Assembly: GCA_030831945.1 (NCBI GenBank)
Contig: JAURKC010000008.1
Span: 103,341 to 167,340, forward strand
Direction: 5' to 3'
Source of the DNA: Ferruginibacter sp.
GTDB lineage: Bacteria > Bacteroidota > Bacteroidia > Chitinophagales > Chitinophagaceae
DNA: 64,000 nucleotides
The position numbers and the translations under genes were made by a program. Shown here piece by piece: positions 26,952-36,707 of the stretch (the first letter of the stretch is position 1; each line of letters opens with the position of its first letter). The notes beneath the pieces were generated by a model. That model saw only the letters and a program-made list of their open reading frames with translations, searched no databases and was not told where the DNA came from.

Positions 26952-27142
26952 ATGACCTCACGGATTTTTTCTTTCCTGATTTAAACATTCTGAAAGCCGC
27001 TGGTCATTTTTGAATAACCAATTATCAATCTATTTTTAATTGAATCAGTAAGCTTATTTTCCATTTTTTGGATGCCTTATTGATGATAAAAAGGTGATAT
27101 TAATTATTCATTTATTTTAAAATAGAGGATTACAAATTATAA

Positions 27143-28777
<1,635 letters not shown>

Positions 28778-28893
28778 TTATTGTCTACAATGTAGCTGTT
28801 CTTGATTGAGTATAAAAACTATTTTATTAAAATTCATTAAACAATCAGCTTTAAAATACGTTACATAAGTTGATTACTTTAAAAAACAATCAA

Positions 28894-29556
28894 ATGAAAA
28901 ATATTTTCACCTGCCTTATTTTATTGATTAGCTTTTTAACCACTCAATCTCAACCAAAAGGAATTGGTAATAATGATCCTGCCGCTAAGAAAATATTAGA
29001 TGCGGTAAGTACAAAGTTTAAGACATTTAAATCGGTACAATCTTCTTTCTCGCTTAAGATTGAAAATAATGCAGGAAAAACCCTAGGAGCTAAGTCGGGA
29101 ACTGTTTACATGAAGGGGGTGAAATATCGTATCAGTGTAACAGGACAAGAAATTTTTTGTGATGGAAGTATAGTTTCTACCTTTGATAAATCTACTAACG
29201 AGTTGACCATTACTAAAATTGACCCTTCGGTTAATTCAATTACTCCTCAAAAAATATTTACTAATTTTTACGACAAAGATTTTTTATATAAGTTGAATGG
29301 TGACACTAAGGTGGGTGCTAAAATAGTTCAGCAAATAGAACTTACTCCGATTGATAAGAGTAAGCCATTCTTTAAAGTGTTGCTAAATATTGACAAGAAA
29401 AATCAGACGGTCTCCAGCACAAAGATTTTTGAAAAATCAGGCAATGTTTATTGGTATGAAATTTCCAATATGAATACGACTACACTGGTGAGCGATGCTC
29501 AATTTTTGTTTGATGCAAAAAAATATCCAGGTGTTGAAGTGGTAGATTTACGATAA
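28894..29556 (+). CDS. LolA-like outer-membrane lipoprotein carrier family protein
   Basis: A 220-residue exported protein with a signal peptide (to about residue 19, ending TTQS). The ATG at 28894 is preferred over an in-frame TTG 24 bases upstream. The mature part has the LolA pattern: helix ILDAVSTKFKTFKSVQSSFSL, strand SGTVYMKGVKYRISVTGQEIFCDGSIVSTFD, then TNFYDKDFLYKLNG. LolA-fold proteins ferry lipoproteins through the periplasm. Bacteroidota have several paralogues, so equivalence to the essential carrier is unproven. The gene is convergent with ubiX. Confidence 0.8.
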   Translation: MKNIFTCLILLISFLTTQSQPKGIGNNDPAAKKILDAVSTKFKTFKSVQSSFSLKIENNAGKTLGAKSGTVYMKGVKYRISVTGQEIFCDGSIVSTFDKSTNELTITKIDPSVNSITPQKIFTNFYDKDFLYKLNGDTKVGAKIVQQIELTPIDKSKPFFKVLLNIDKKNQTVSSTKIFEKSGNVYWYEISNMNTTTLVSDAQFLFDAKKYPGVEVVDLR

Positions 29557-29596
29557 ATGTTGCTGCGCATTTTCAATAAAAAGCATTGAAGAACAA

Positions 29597-30172
29597 CTAC
29601 TTCTTTGCAGCATCATTTTCTCCCCATCTATAAGTGTTAATTTCTAGTCCTGCTAAATCTAATACTCTGTCTACAACGGTGGCAGCTATTTGTTCTATAG
29701 TAGTAGGTTTGCTATAAAATGAAGGGGTAGCGGGTGCAATGATACCTCCAGCAAGGGTAATCGTTTCCATATTACGAATATGAACTAGGTTGTAGGGGGT
29801 ATCTCTAACAACACATATTAATTTCCTTCTTTCTTTTAGAACAACATCTGCCGCTCTTGAAATAAGATCGTTGCTAATACCTGAGGCTATTCTTCCAAGA
29901 GTACCCATGCTACAAGGTACAATGATCATCGTATTGTATCGACCGCTTCCTGAAGCAAAAGGAGCCATAAAATCTTGTTGAGTGTAGAATTTTACGGGAT
30001 AATCTAAATAACTATTGTTATCTAATTCGGTTTTCCATACTTCTTTAGCATTTTCAGTTAATATAACTGAAAGCTCATTCCATTGGGAAGGAATGGCTAA
30101 AAGTTTATCTAAGAGTACCTTTGCATAGATAGACCCACTTGCGCCGGTGATAGCAATAACGATTTTATTCAT
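29597..30172 (-). CDS. ubiX: Flavin prenyltransferase UbiX
   Basis: A 191-residue flavoprotein of the UbiX/Pad1 family that joins dimethylallyl phosphate to FMN to make prenylated FMN, the cofactor of UbiD decarboxylases. It has the N-terminal AITGASGSIYAK flavin loop, IIVPCSMGTLGRIASGISNDLISRAADV near residues 84-111, and LICVVRDTPYNLVHIRNM near 118-135. Length is typical. Its start is 46 bp from the divergent thioredoxin-like gene. No ubiD gene is seen in the window. Confidence 0.93.
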   Translation of the reverse strand: MNKIVIAITGASGSIYAKVLLDKLLAIPSQWNELSVILTENAKEVWKTELDNNSYLDYPVKFYTQQDFMAPFASGSGRYNTMIIVPCSMGTLGRIASGISNDLISRAADVVLKERRKLICVVRDTPYNLVHIRNMETITLAGGIIAPATPSFYSKPTTIEQIAATVVDRVLDLAGLEINTYRWGENDAAKK

Positions 30173-30218
30173 TTACTTTGTGGTTAAATTGGTATGTAAT
30201 CTACTAAACAATTATTGT

Positions 30219-30749
30219 ATGAAAAAGGTTAACATTTCTTTTATAATTTTTTTAGTGGCTTCGCTTTTCATTTCCTTCAAAAGTAAGGAAAATGAAAAGG
30301 TAAATTGGTTAAGTGTTGAAGCAATGCAATTGGCGTATAAAAAAAAGCCCAAACCAATTATTGTGGATGTATATACGAGTTGGTGCGGATGGTGTAAGGT
30401 AATGGACAAGGAGACCTATAGTGATGACCAAGTGGCTGCTTATATTAATGAGAAATATTATGCAGTAAAGTTAGATGCAGAGGGTAAAGACCCTATTGAA
30501 TGGAATGGCAAAAAGTATGGCTATATTGCTCAACATAAAGTAAATGAGTTGGCAGCTTATTTTTTAAATGGCCAAATGGGTTACCCGACCACTGTTTTTT
30601 TTAGCTCTCTAGATGCTAATCCTGCTCCTTTACCAGGTTATCTTAAACCAAAGGAAATTGAATCACCGCTTAAATATTTTGGTGACGGGATTTTTAAAAC
30701 CAAACAATATCCCGAATACATGCAGTCTTTTAGTAATAGCTGGAAATGA
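30219..30749 (+). CDS. Secreted thioredoxin-like protein
   Basis: A 176-residue protein with a short N-terminal hydrophobic segment (about residues 5-20), probably a signal or anchor. The thioredoxin fold carries CGWC in VDVYTSWCGWCKVMDKETY near residue 55 and a cis-Pro region in MGYPTTVFFSS. This is the thioredoxin_7/DUF255-like type common in Bacteroidota, for disulfide chemistry outside the cytoplasm. The frame is open 72 bases further upstream, but that would overlap the divergent ubiX start; the ATG at 30219 gives a proper export signal. Confidence 0.82.
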   Translation: MKKVNISFIIFLVASLFISFKSKENEKVNWLSVEAMQLAYKKKPKPIIVDVYTSWCGWCKVMDKETYSDDQVAAYINEKYYAVKLDAEGKDPIEWNGKKYGYIAQHKVNELAAYFLNGQMGYPTTVFFSSLDANPAPLPGYLKPKEIESPLKYFGDGIFKTKQYPEYMQSFSNSWK

Positions 30750-31034
30750 TTTTTTTTATAACGATTATATAAGTTGGCTAGCTAACTTATATTTCCTTCT
30801 CCTTCTTTCATTTTTAGTTTAACAGAATTCATAATTAAATGTTAAACAAAAATTTTCTTTTATTTCTTTGACTTAAAGGCTAGTATAGAATTACTGGAAC
30901 TGCCGTATTTTTTATATTTTTTTTACTACCCTTTAAACTTTATGTAAATAAATCTATCTGATAGATAGCCTAGATATTTAGCAGAGTTATTGTTTATTTA
31001 TTTGGGATAATATTTATCATTTAAAATTATAATT

Positions 31035-31910
31035 ATGAAGTTCAACAAAAAGCTCCTCCGAACATTTAGCCTCATTGCATTGCTTAGTGGCTTGATTATT
31101 ACCGCTTGTAAAAAAGAAGATTCATTAGTTATGCCTGCATCTAGCCAGCGACTTTCTTTGTATCTGACGGATGACCCGAGTATATACGACTCAGTCTTCA
31201 TAGATATTAAAACAGTAGAAGTAAAAGTTGACAGCTTTGAAAATCATAAGCGTGACGAACATTTTGGTGACAATGACAATGATAGGGATGACGATCATAA
31301 GGGCCGAGATGAATTTGGACATTGGGATACTTTACAGATCAATTCAGGGGTTTATAATGTTTCCAAATTAAAGAACGGTATAGATACCTTAATAGGGACA
31401 GTAACAATTAAAGGAACCATTCGAAAAATCAGGATTACACTAGGTTCAAACAATTCACTTCGTTTAGCAGGTATTTCCTACCCATTAAACTTATTGCCAG
31501 GTATCAATAATTATTTGTATGTAAAAATAAATAGTATGCATCATCAAGAAGCTGTATTTGGACAAAGTTCTTTGTGGATAGATTTTGATATCAGCAGGTC
31601 TATTGTATCTCGAAATGGACAATATTATTTGAAACCAGTTTTAAGACCATTTTGTGATAAGAATTTTGCAAGAATAAAAGGGAATGTACTACCAGCAGAT
31701 GCAGCACCTTTAGTAACAGTTTATAATGCTACAGATACTGCCAATGCTATTCCTCATCCCAATGGAGATTTTAAAATAAGGGGGCTTAGGGACGGGGTTT
31801 ATACTGTATTATATAAAGGGTCTAATGGATATCGAGATACTACGCTTTTAAATATTCAAATCCAGAAGAATGAAGAAAAAAACTTGCCTAAGATAGTATT
31901 AACAAAATAA
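31035..31910 (+). CDS. DUF4382 domain lipoprotein
   Basis: A 291-residue lipoprotein with a lipobox ending at Cys25 (LIITAC). The DUF4382 domain (about 38-190) begins RLSLYLTDDPSIYDSVFIDI and contains KLKNGIDTLIGTVTIKGTIRKIRITLG. It is interrupted by a short stretch rich in Asp and His (about residues 74-100), possibly metal-binding. The C-terminal part (about 215-291) resembles a carboxypeptidase-regulatory-like beta-sandwich (FKIRGLRDGVYTVLYKG). Function is unknown; it is lipid-anchored outside the cytoplasm. A strong terminator follows the gene. Confidence 0.8.
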   Translation: MKFNKKLLRTFSLIALLSGLIITACKKEDSLVMPASSQRLSLYLTDDPSIYDSVFIDIKTVEVKVDSFENHKRDEHFGDNDNDRDDDHKGRDEFGHWDTLQINSGVYNVSKLKNGIDTLIGTVTIKGTIRKIRITLGSNNSLRLAGISYPLNLLPGINNYLYVKINSMHHQEAVFGQSSLWIDFDISRSIVSRNGQYYLKPVLRPFCDKNFARIKGNVLPADAAPLVTVYNATDTANAIPHPNGDFKIRGLRDGVYTVLYKGSNGYRDTTLLNIQIQKNEEKNLPKIVLTK

Positions 31911-31927
31911 TAATATTACTGAAAAAC

Positions 31928-31978
31928 ACTTTTGTGTCGAAATAAGTTTTAAATTTATTTTGACGCAAAAGTTTTTTT
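31928..31978 (+). terminator. Intrinsic terminator after the DUF4382 gene
   Basis: ACTTTTG-TGTCG-AAATAA at 31928-31945 pairs with TTATTTTGACGCAAAAGT ending at 31972 (18 bp with two G-T pairs), followed by seven T. It separates this gene from the Rieske gene, which starts only 17 bp later. Confidence 0.8.
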
Positions 31979-31994
31979 AATTAATCAATTTATT

Positions 31995-32441
31995 ATGGAA
32001 AGAAAAGAATTTTTATCACTTGTTGGATTGAGCTCTGCATCGGCTTTGGCAGCTGTTTGTATGGGTAGTTGTTCAAAATCAACAGAAAATACAACTACGC
32101 CTGGTCAGCCAACTCAGCCAACTACACCTACTAATGTAAATATTACATTGGATTTAACACAGGCGGCAAATGCGTCACTTGCCACTCCTGGTGGTTATAT
32201 TTATACCGGAGCAATAATTGTTGCCAAAACTATATCGGGTAGTTACATTGCAGTGTCAAAAGTTTGTACACATCAAGGGTCAACTATAGAATACCAAGGA
32301 ACCAATCAACGTTTTTATTGTCCAAATCATGGAGCTACTTTTTCCGATACGGGTGCTTTTATTGCCGGACCTGATAGTCTTGCATCATTAAAACAATATA
32401 AAACTACTCTTAGTGGAAATATGCTAACCATCACCTCATAA
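31995..32441 (+). CDS. Exported Rieske [2Fe-2S] protein
   Basis: A 148-residue Rieske protein. Cluster ligands are Cys91/His93 (VCTHQG) and Cys109/His112 (YCPNHGATF). The N-terminus MERKEFLSLVG resembles a twin-arginine signal with Arg-Lys in place of Arg-Arg, followed by a hydrophobic stretch and MGSC, which may be a lipobox (Cys26). A Thr/Pro/Gln linker (30-46) precedes the domain. It could carry electrons at the membrane, but there is no cytochrome or oxygenase partner next to it. Rieske identity is firm; role and export route are inferred. Confidence 0.88.
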   Translation: MERKEFLSLVGLSSASALAAVCMGSCSKSTENTTTPGQPTQPTTPTNVNITLDLTQAANASLATPGGYIYTGAIIVAKTISGSYIAVSKVCTHQGSTIEYQGTNQRFYCPNHGATFSDTGAFIAGPDSLASLKQYKTTLSGNMLTITS

Positions 32442-32680
32442 GCTAATTTACCTTGTTAATTTTGATTAGGTAAATAGTTGAAAATCAGTAGTTCAAATTT
32501 TTTAAATATCATCCTAAAATCAAGGGACTCGCGGGTAGAGTATGTTAAATTAAAGGATATGCCTCCGCCGCGGCAGATTGATTTTTTAACGGCTGACATT
32601 TACAATTTCTAGCACTTTTTATTCGAGGGCGATGTTGAATGGGTATTTACTAATTTTTGTGGGTCAACTCAATAGCATAA

Positions 32681-32701
32681 AAAAAGAGATGCAAGCATCT
32701 C
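32681..32701 (-). terminator. Second intrinsic terminator downstream of infC
   Basis: On the minus strand, GAGATGC-TT-GCATCTC is followed by TTTTTTT. It lies about 10 bp beyond the first infC terminator, forming a tandem stop. Confidence 0.6.
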
Positions 32702-32711
32702 CCTAACAATA

Positions 32712-32739
32712 AAAAAAGGATACTTGCGTATCCTTTTTT
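32712..32739 (-). terminator. Intrinsic terminator of the thrS-infC operon
   Basis: GGATAC, loop GCAA, GTATCC on the minus strand, flanked by A-runs and a run of seven T, immediately after the infC stop codon. Confidence 0.8.
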
Positions 32740-32741
32740 AT

Positions 32742-33335
32742 TTATGATTTATCTGAACTTTTTACTTTCTTTTGACTCTTAGGAGCAAACATCACCAACA
32801 TCCTTTTGCCTTCCATTTTAGGCATTCCTTCTAAAGCACCTACATCTTTTAATCGATCTGCAAATTTGAGCAATAATAATTCACCTCTTTCTTTGAACAT
32901 GATTGCACGGCCCTTAAACTGAACATGCGCTTTTACTTTATTACCATCTAGTAAAAACTTTTCTGCATGTTTACATTTGAATTCAAAATCATGATCATCT
33001 GTATTGGGAGTAAAACGAACTTCCTTCACCTCGCTGGTTTTGGATTTCGCCTTCATTTCTTTTTTCTTCTTCTTCTCATCGTACAAAAACTTATTGTAAT
33101 CGATGATTTTACAAACTGGTGGATTAGCCCCTGGAGAAATTTCTACTAAATCTAATTGCTGTTCCTGTGCCATTTTTAGTGCATCGGCTAAAGGAAAAAT
33201 ACCCGGTTCAATATTGTCACCTACCAATCGTACCTCAGGTACTCTTATCATTTGATTGGTGCGATGCTCTTGTTGTTGTTCTTTTCTAAATCTTGGGTTA
33301 AATGCACCTCTAGGTGCTTTGGGTGGAAATGCCAT
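32742..33335 (-). CDS. infC: Translation initiation factor IF-3
   Basis: A 197-residue initiation factor that keeps ribosomal subunits apart and checks initiator tRNA pairing. The N-terminal domain has VRLVGDNIEPGIFPLADALKMA-type sequence and LDLVEISPGANPPVCKIIDYNKF; the C-terminal domain has the Lys-rich linker, KEVRFTPNTDDHDFEFK and VKAHVQFKGRAIMF. It is annotated from an ATG rather than the rare AUU/AUC used elsewhere; a basic extension (about 1-25) precedes the core. It is downstream of thrS (67 bp). The usual partners rpmI and rplT do not follow; tandem terminators do. Confidence 0.97.
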   Translation of the reverse strand: MAFPPKAPRGAFNPRFRKEQQQEHRTNQMIRVPEVRLVGDNIEPGIFPLADALKMAQEQQLDLVEISPGANPPVCKIIDYNKFLYDEKKKKKEMKAKSKTSEVKEVRFTPNTDDHDFEFKCKHAEKFLLDGNKVKAHVQFKGRAIMFKERGELLLLKFADRLKDVGALEGMPKMEGKRMLVMFAPKSQKKVKSSDKS

Positions 33336-33402
33336 TAATTGATTTTAGTTTATAAATATCGGGCTTGCGCTCCTGGTTTTGATTTAAAATTAATAAATAT
33401 TT

Positions 33403-35343
33403 TTATTCAAATGATTTTTTACTTTTTACCTCTTCATTTATCAGGTCAATAAATTCAGCGATAGGGGTAACTCCAATGTCACCTTTACCCTGCCTTCTGA
33501 TAGCCACCTTACCCTCATTCATTTCTTTTTCCCCTAAAACTAGCATAAAAGGGATTTTCGCTAATTCTGTATCCCTAATTTTTTTACCAATTTTTTCGTT
33601 GCGATCATCTATTTCTACGCGAATATCTGCATTTTTTAACTGAGTTGATACAATTTCTGCGTAGGGCAAAAATTTATCACTGATAGGTAAAAGCTTCACC
33701 TGGGTAGGGGCTAACCATAGTGGGAATTTTCCAGCACAATGCTCTATTAGTACGGCTATAAAACGTTCCATACTTCCAAATGGAGCCCTGTGAATCATTA
33801 CAGGCCTGTGTTTAGCATTGTCTTCTCCAATATAATTTAGATCAAAACGTTCTGGTAAATTGTAATCCACCTGTATAGTCCCTAGCTGCCATTTTCTTCC
33901 AATAGCATCTCTAACCATAAAGTCAAGTTTGGGGCCATAGAAAGCCGCTTCACCATATTCGACCACAGTTTTTAACCCTTTTTCAGCCGCCGCTTCAATG
34001 ATGGCATTTTCTGCAAGGTTCCAATTTTCATCACTACCAATATATTTGCTTCGGTCTGTTTTATCTCTTAATGAAATTTGAGCGGTATAGTCGGTAAAAC
34101 TCAATGAATTAAACACATACAATACCAAGTCAATTACCTTTTTAAATTCATCCTTAACCTGTCCAGGCATACAAAACAAATGGGCATCATCTTGAGTAAA
34201 TCCTCTCACACGAGTCAGTCCGTGCAATTCACCATGCTGCTCATAGCGGTATACGGTCCCAAATTCTGCTAATCGTAGCGGTAAATCTTTGTAGCTACGA
34301 GGGGAAGTTTTATAAATTTCACAATGGTGGGGACAGTTCATTGGTTTTAAGAAAAACTCTTCTCCCTCCTGTGGTGTTTTGATTGGTTGAAAACTATCCT
34401 TTCCATATTTTTCATAATGGCCAGAAGTGACATACAAGTTTTTGTGACCGATATGTGGCGTGATAACTGGTAAATAACCACTTTCTAATTGGGCCTTCTG
34501 TAAAAACTGTTGCAGTCTTTCTCTCAACATAGCTCCTTTAGGTAACCAAAGCGGTAAGCCCATTCCAACTTTTTCAGAAAATGCAAATAGTTCCAGCTCT
34601 TTCCCTAATTTTCGGTGATCCCTTTTTTTAGCTTCTTCTAGTAATACCAAGTACTCATCTAATTCCTTAGAAGATGGAAAACTTACCCCGTAAATTCTGG
34701 TAAGCATTTTGTTTTTTTCATCACCCTTCCAATAGGCGCCTGCAATATTGGTTAATTTAATCCCTTTGATGAAACCTGTATTGGGTATATGTGGACCCCT
34801 ACATAAATCTGTAAAATTACCTTGCGTGTACAAGGTAATTCCTCCATCTTGTAATCCACCTAAAAGATCTAGTTTGTATTGATCACCCTTATCTCCAAAA
34901 TACTGGATCGCGTCTGCTTTTGAAATTTCTTTTCTTACAAATGCATTGGATTGCTTGGCTAACTCAGCCATTTTTATTTCTAGTCTTCTTAAGTCATCTT
35001 CTCCAATCTGGTGATCACCTAAATCGATATCATAATAAAACCCTGTCTCTAAGGCTGGTCCCACCCAAAATTTTACTCCTGGAAACATGCTTTCAATTGC
35101 CTCTGCCATCAAATGAGCGGACGAATGCCAGAAAGTAGCTTTTCCGCTTAAATCATTCCATGTAAGTAATTGCAGTGAAGCATTTTCGTGAATTGGCCTA
35201 CCCGCATCCCATACTTCTCCATTAATAGTCGCAGCCAACACTTTTCTTGCAAGGCCTTCGCTGATAGATTTTGCCACATCCATGGCACTAACGCCCCCTT
35301 CATACTCCCTTACGGCCCCATCTGGTAATGTAATCTGTATCAT
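33403..35343 (-). CDS. thrS: Threonyl-tRNA synthetase
   Basis: A 646-residue class II synthetase that charges tRNA-Thr. Order of domains: TGS (about 1-62), editing domain with [16 protein letters not shown] near 74-89, catalytic core with [10 protein letters not shown] (zinc ligand Cys, near 338), motif 2 [20 protein letters not shown] near 368, and motif 3 with [11 protein letters not shown] near 517, then the anticodon-binding domain (about 540-640). Length is typical. It is the first gene of the thrS-infC operon. A TAAATTTG promoter box lies about 35 bp upstream. Confidence 0.98.
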   Translation of the reverse strand: MIQITLPDGAVREYEGGVSAMDVAKSISEGLARKVLAATINGEVWDAGRPIHENASLQLLTWNDLSGKATFWHSSAHLMAEAIESMFPGVKFWVGPALETGFYYDIDLGDHQIGEDDLRRLEIKMAELAKQSNAFVRKEISKADAIQYFGDKGDQYKLDLLGGLQDGGITLYTQGNFTDLCRGPHIPNTGFIKGIKLTNIAGAYWKGDEKNKMLTRIYGVSFPSSKELDEYLVLLEEAKKRDHRKLGKELELFAFSEKVGMGLPLWLPKGAMLRERLQQFLQKAQLESGYLPVITPHIGHKNLYVTSGHYEKYGKDSFQPIKTPQEGEEFFLKPMNCPHHCEIYKTSPRSYKDLPLRLAEFGTVYRYEQHGELHGLTRVRGFTQDDAHLFCMPGQVKDEFKKVIDLVLYVFNSLSFTDYTAQISLRDKTDRSKYIGSDENWNLAENAIIEAAAEKGLKTVVEYGEAAFYGPKLDFMVRDAIGRKWQLGTIQVDYNLPERFDLNYIGEDNAKHRPVMIHRAPFGSMERFIAVLIEHCAGKFPLWLAPTQVKLLPISDKFLPYAEIVSTQLKNADIRVEIDDRNEKIGKKIRDTELAKIPFMLVLGEKEMNEGKVAIRRQGKGDIGVTPIAEFIDLINEEVKSKKSFE

Positions 35344-35377
35344 AATATTTGTGAATTCAACCTAAATTTTAAAGATG

Positions 35378-35385
35378 CAAATTTA
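35378..35385 (-). promoter_or_regulatory. Promoter -7 box of thrS-infC
   Basis: TAAATTTG on the minus strand is a perfect TAnnTTTG match, 35 bp before the thrS start. No convincing TTTG lies about 20 nt further upstream, so the call rests on the -7 element. Confidence 0.4.
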
Positions 35386-35553
35386 ACGAACTATTAGCTA
35401 ATGAAGTACAGAACTAAAATATCTTTGTAATGTCTGAAATAGAGGAGTTTTTATGTAAAATGGGTATTTTCACCGAAGAAAGGCCATGGTATTTGATAAA
35501 CTGAGATTTACCCAATTTCAGATCGGATTTGAAAGCTAAAAAAATATTATTGC

Positions 35554-36636
35554 ATGAAAAAAATTATTGTGGCGGCATCTTTTTTCTTGCTTGCCCATTC
35601 GATGGTTGGTCAAAAGATTAATGGGCAGTGGCGGGGTTATTTTAACGGAAAAGGGGATATCGTATTGAAAGGGGAGGAAGACACAGAATTTGTATTGGAA
35701 ATTGAAGTCAATGGTACAGAGGTGAAAGGTTATTCTTATAGCTATTTTCAAAATAGAAAATATTATGTCATCTGTTCTTTAGCCGGGACCTATTATAAGA
35801 GCACTAAAAGCATGAAGGTTTCGGAGACTGCTCGTATCAAGGGACTTACTCCACCAGATTGGTCGGATTGTTTGCAGACGCATATTTTAAGTTACGAAAT
35901 CAAAGATGGTGTGGAGGAACTAAAGGGAAGATGGGTTTCCGCTGCTGGGCAATTGAGTGATTGCGGATTAGGAACTACCACCCTCACTAGAAAAACAGTG
36001 AGTAAGGATCTAGCCTCTTACAAAAAACCAGTCCCCTCAAATCCTGTGGAGGATAAAAAGTCTGATGATAAACCGACTACTCTTTTAGATAAAAACAAAT
36101 CTTCCAATACAACTCCTTTCGTTAAAGTTTTACCAAAGAAAACCGAGCAAAAGAAACCGGCTAAAAAATATACTGATACTTTAGTGATAAAAAAGGAGCC
36201 TTTACCTAGGGAGATACCAGAGATTATTGTGCCAGAGTCTCAAAAGGTGCAGGTAACCATTCTTCCAACTGTGAGAGACTTTGAAAAGAGAGCTACTCAA
36301 ATAATCAAAACCATTACAATTGAACATTCAAGTTTTACAGTAGACTTGTATGATAATGGAGAAGTTGATGGAGATAGTGTTTCTTTATTTTATAATAGTA
36401 AATTATTACTTTCTCATCAACGATTGACCGAAAAACCAATTAGTATGAAGCTAGAAGTTAAGGCTGAAAATGAGATAAGTGAACTAACAATGTATGCTGA
36501 AAATCTAGGTAAATTTCCACCTAATACAGCTTTAATGGTTATTATGGATGGAGAAAAACGCTATGAGGTAAGGATTGCTTCAGATCTTAAAAAAAGCGGC
36601 ACCATACGTTTTGTCCATAGCGGCCAACCGCAATAA
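35554..36636 (+). CDS. Secreted hypothetical protein
   Basis: I do not recognise this 360-residue protein. It has a signal peptide (to about residue 19, ending MVGQ). Residues 20-145 look like one beta-rich domain (INGQWRGYFNGKGDIVLKG, VKGYSYSYFQNRKYYVICSLAG), which may be lipocalin-like. Next comes a Lys/Pro/Asp-rich linker (about 150-230), then a second beta domain (about 240-360) with SFTVDLYDNGEVDGDSVSLFYN and a hydrophobic ALMVIMDG strand. The layout suggests a periplasmic or surface protein with two binding domains. It is convergent with a TonB-dependent receptor gene. Confidence 0.6.
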   Translation: MKKIIVAASFFLLAHSMVGQKINGQWRGYFNGKGDIVLKGEEDTEFVLEIEVNGTEVKGYSYSYFQNRKYYVICSLAGTYYKSTKSMKVSETARIKGLTPPDWSDCLQTHILSYEIKDGVEELKGRWVSAAGQLSDCGLGTTTLTRKTVSKDLASYKKPVPSNPVEDKKSDDKPTTLLDKNKSSNTTPFVKVLPKKTEQKKPAKKYTDTLVIKKEPLPREIPEIIVPESQKVQVTILPTVRDFEKRATQIIKTITIEHSSFTVDLYDNGEVDGDSVSLFYNSKLLLSHQRLTEKPISMKLEVKAENEISELTMYAENLGKFPPNTALMVIMDGEKRYEVRIASDLKKSGTIRFVHSGQPQ

Positions 36637-36707
36637 TTGATTAGAAAATAAATTAATCAAAGAGGTTCTTTTTCAACTTTGATCATTGAAAAAAATTTTT
36701 TGAAAAT

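Larger units (their letters stand above)
32442..32741. other. Intergenic region with a GC-rich patch and tandem terminators
   Basis: Between the convergent Rieske and infC genes. Near 32521-32600 the base composition jumps (GCCTCCGCCGCGGCAG), unlike the AT-rich surroundings, within a 44-codon frame from TTG 32478 to TAG 32612 that has no recognisable domain. Two hairpins beside infC follow. The patch may be a fossil gene fragment. Confidence 0.35.
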
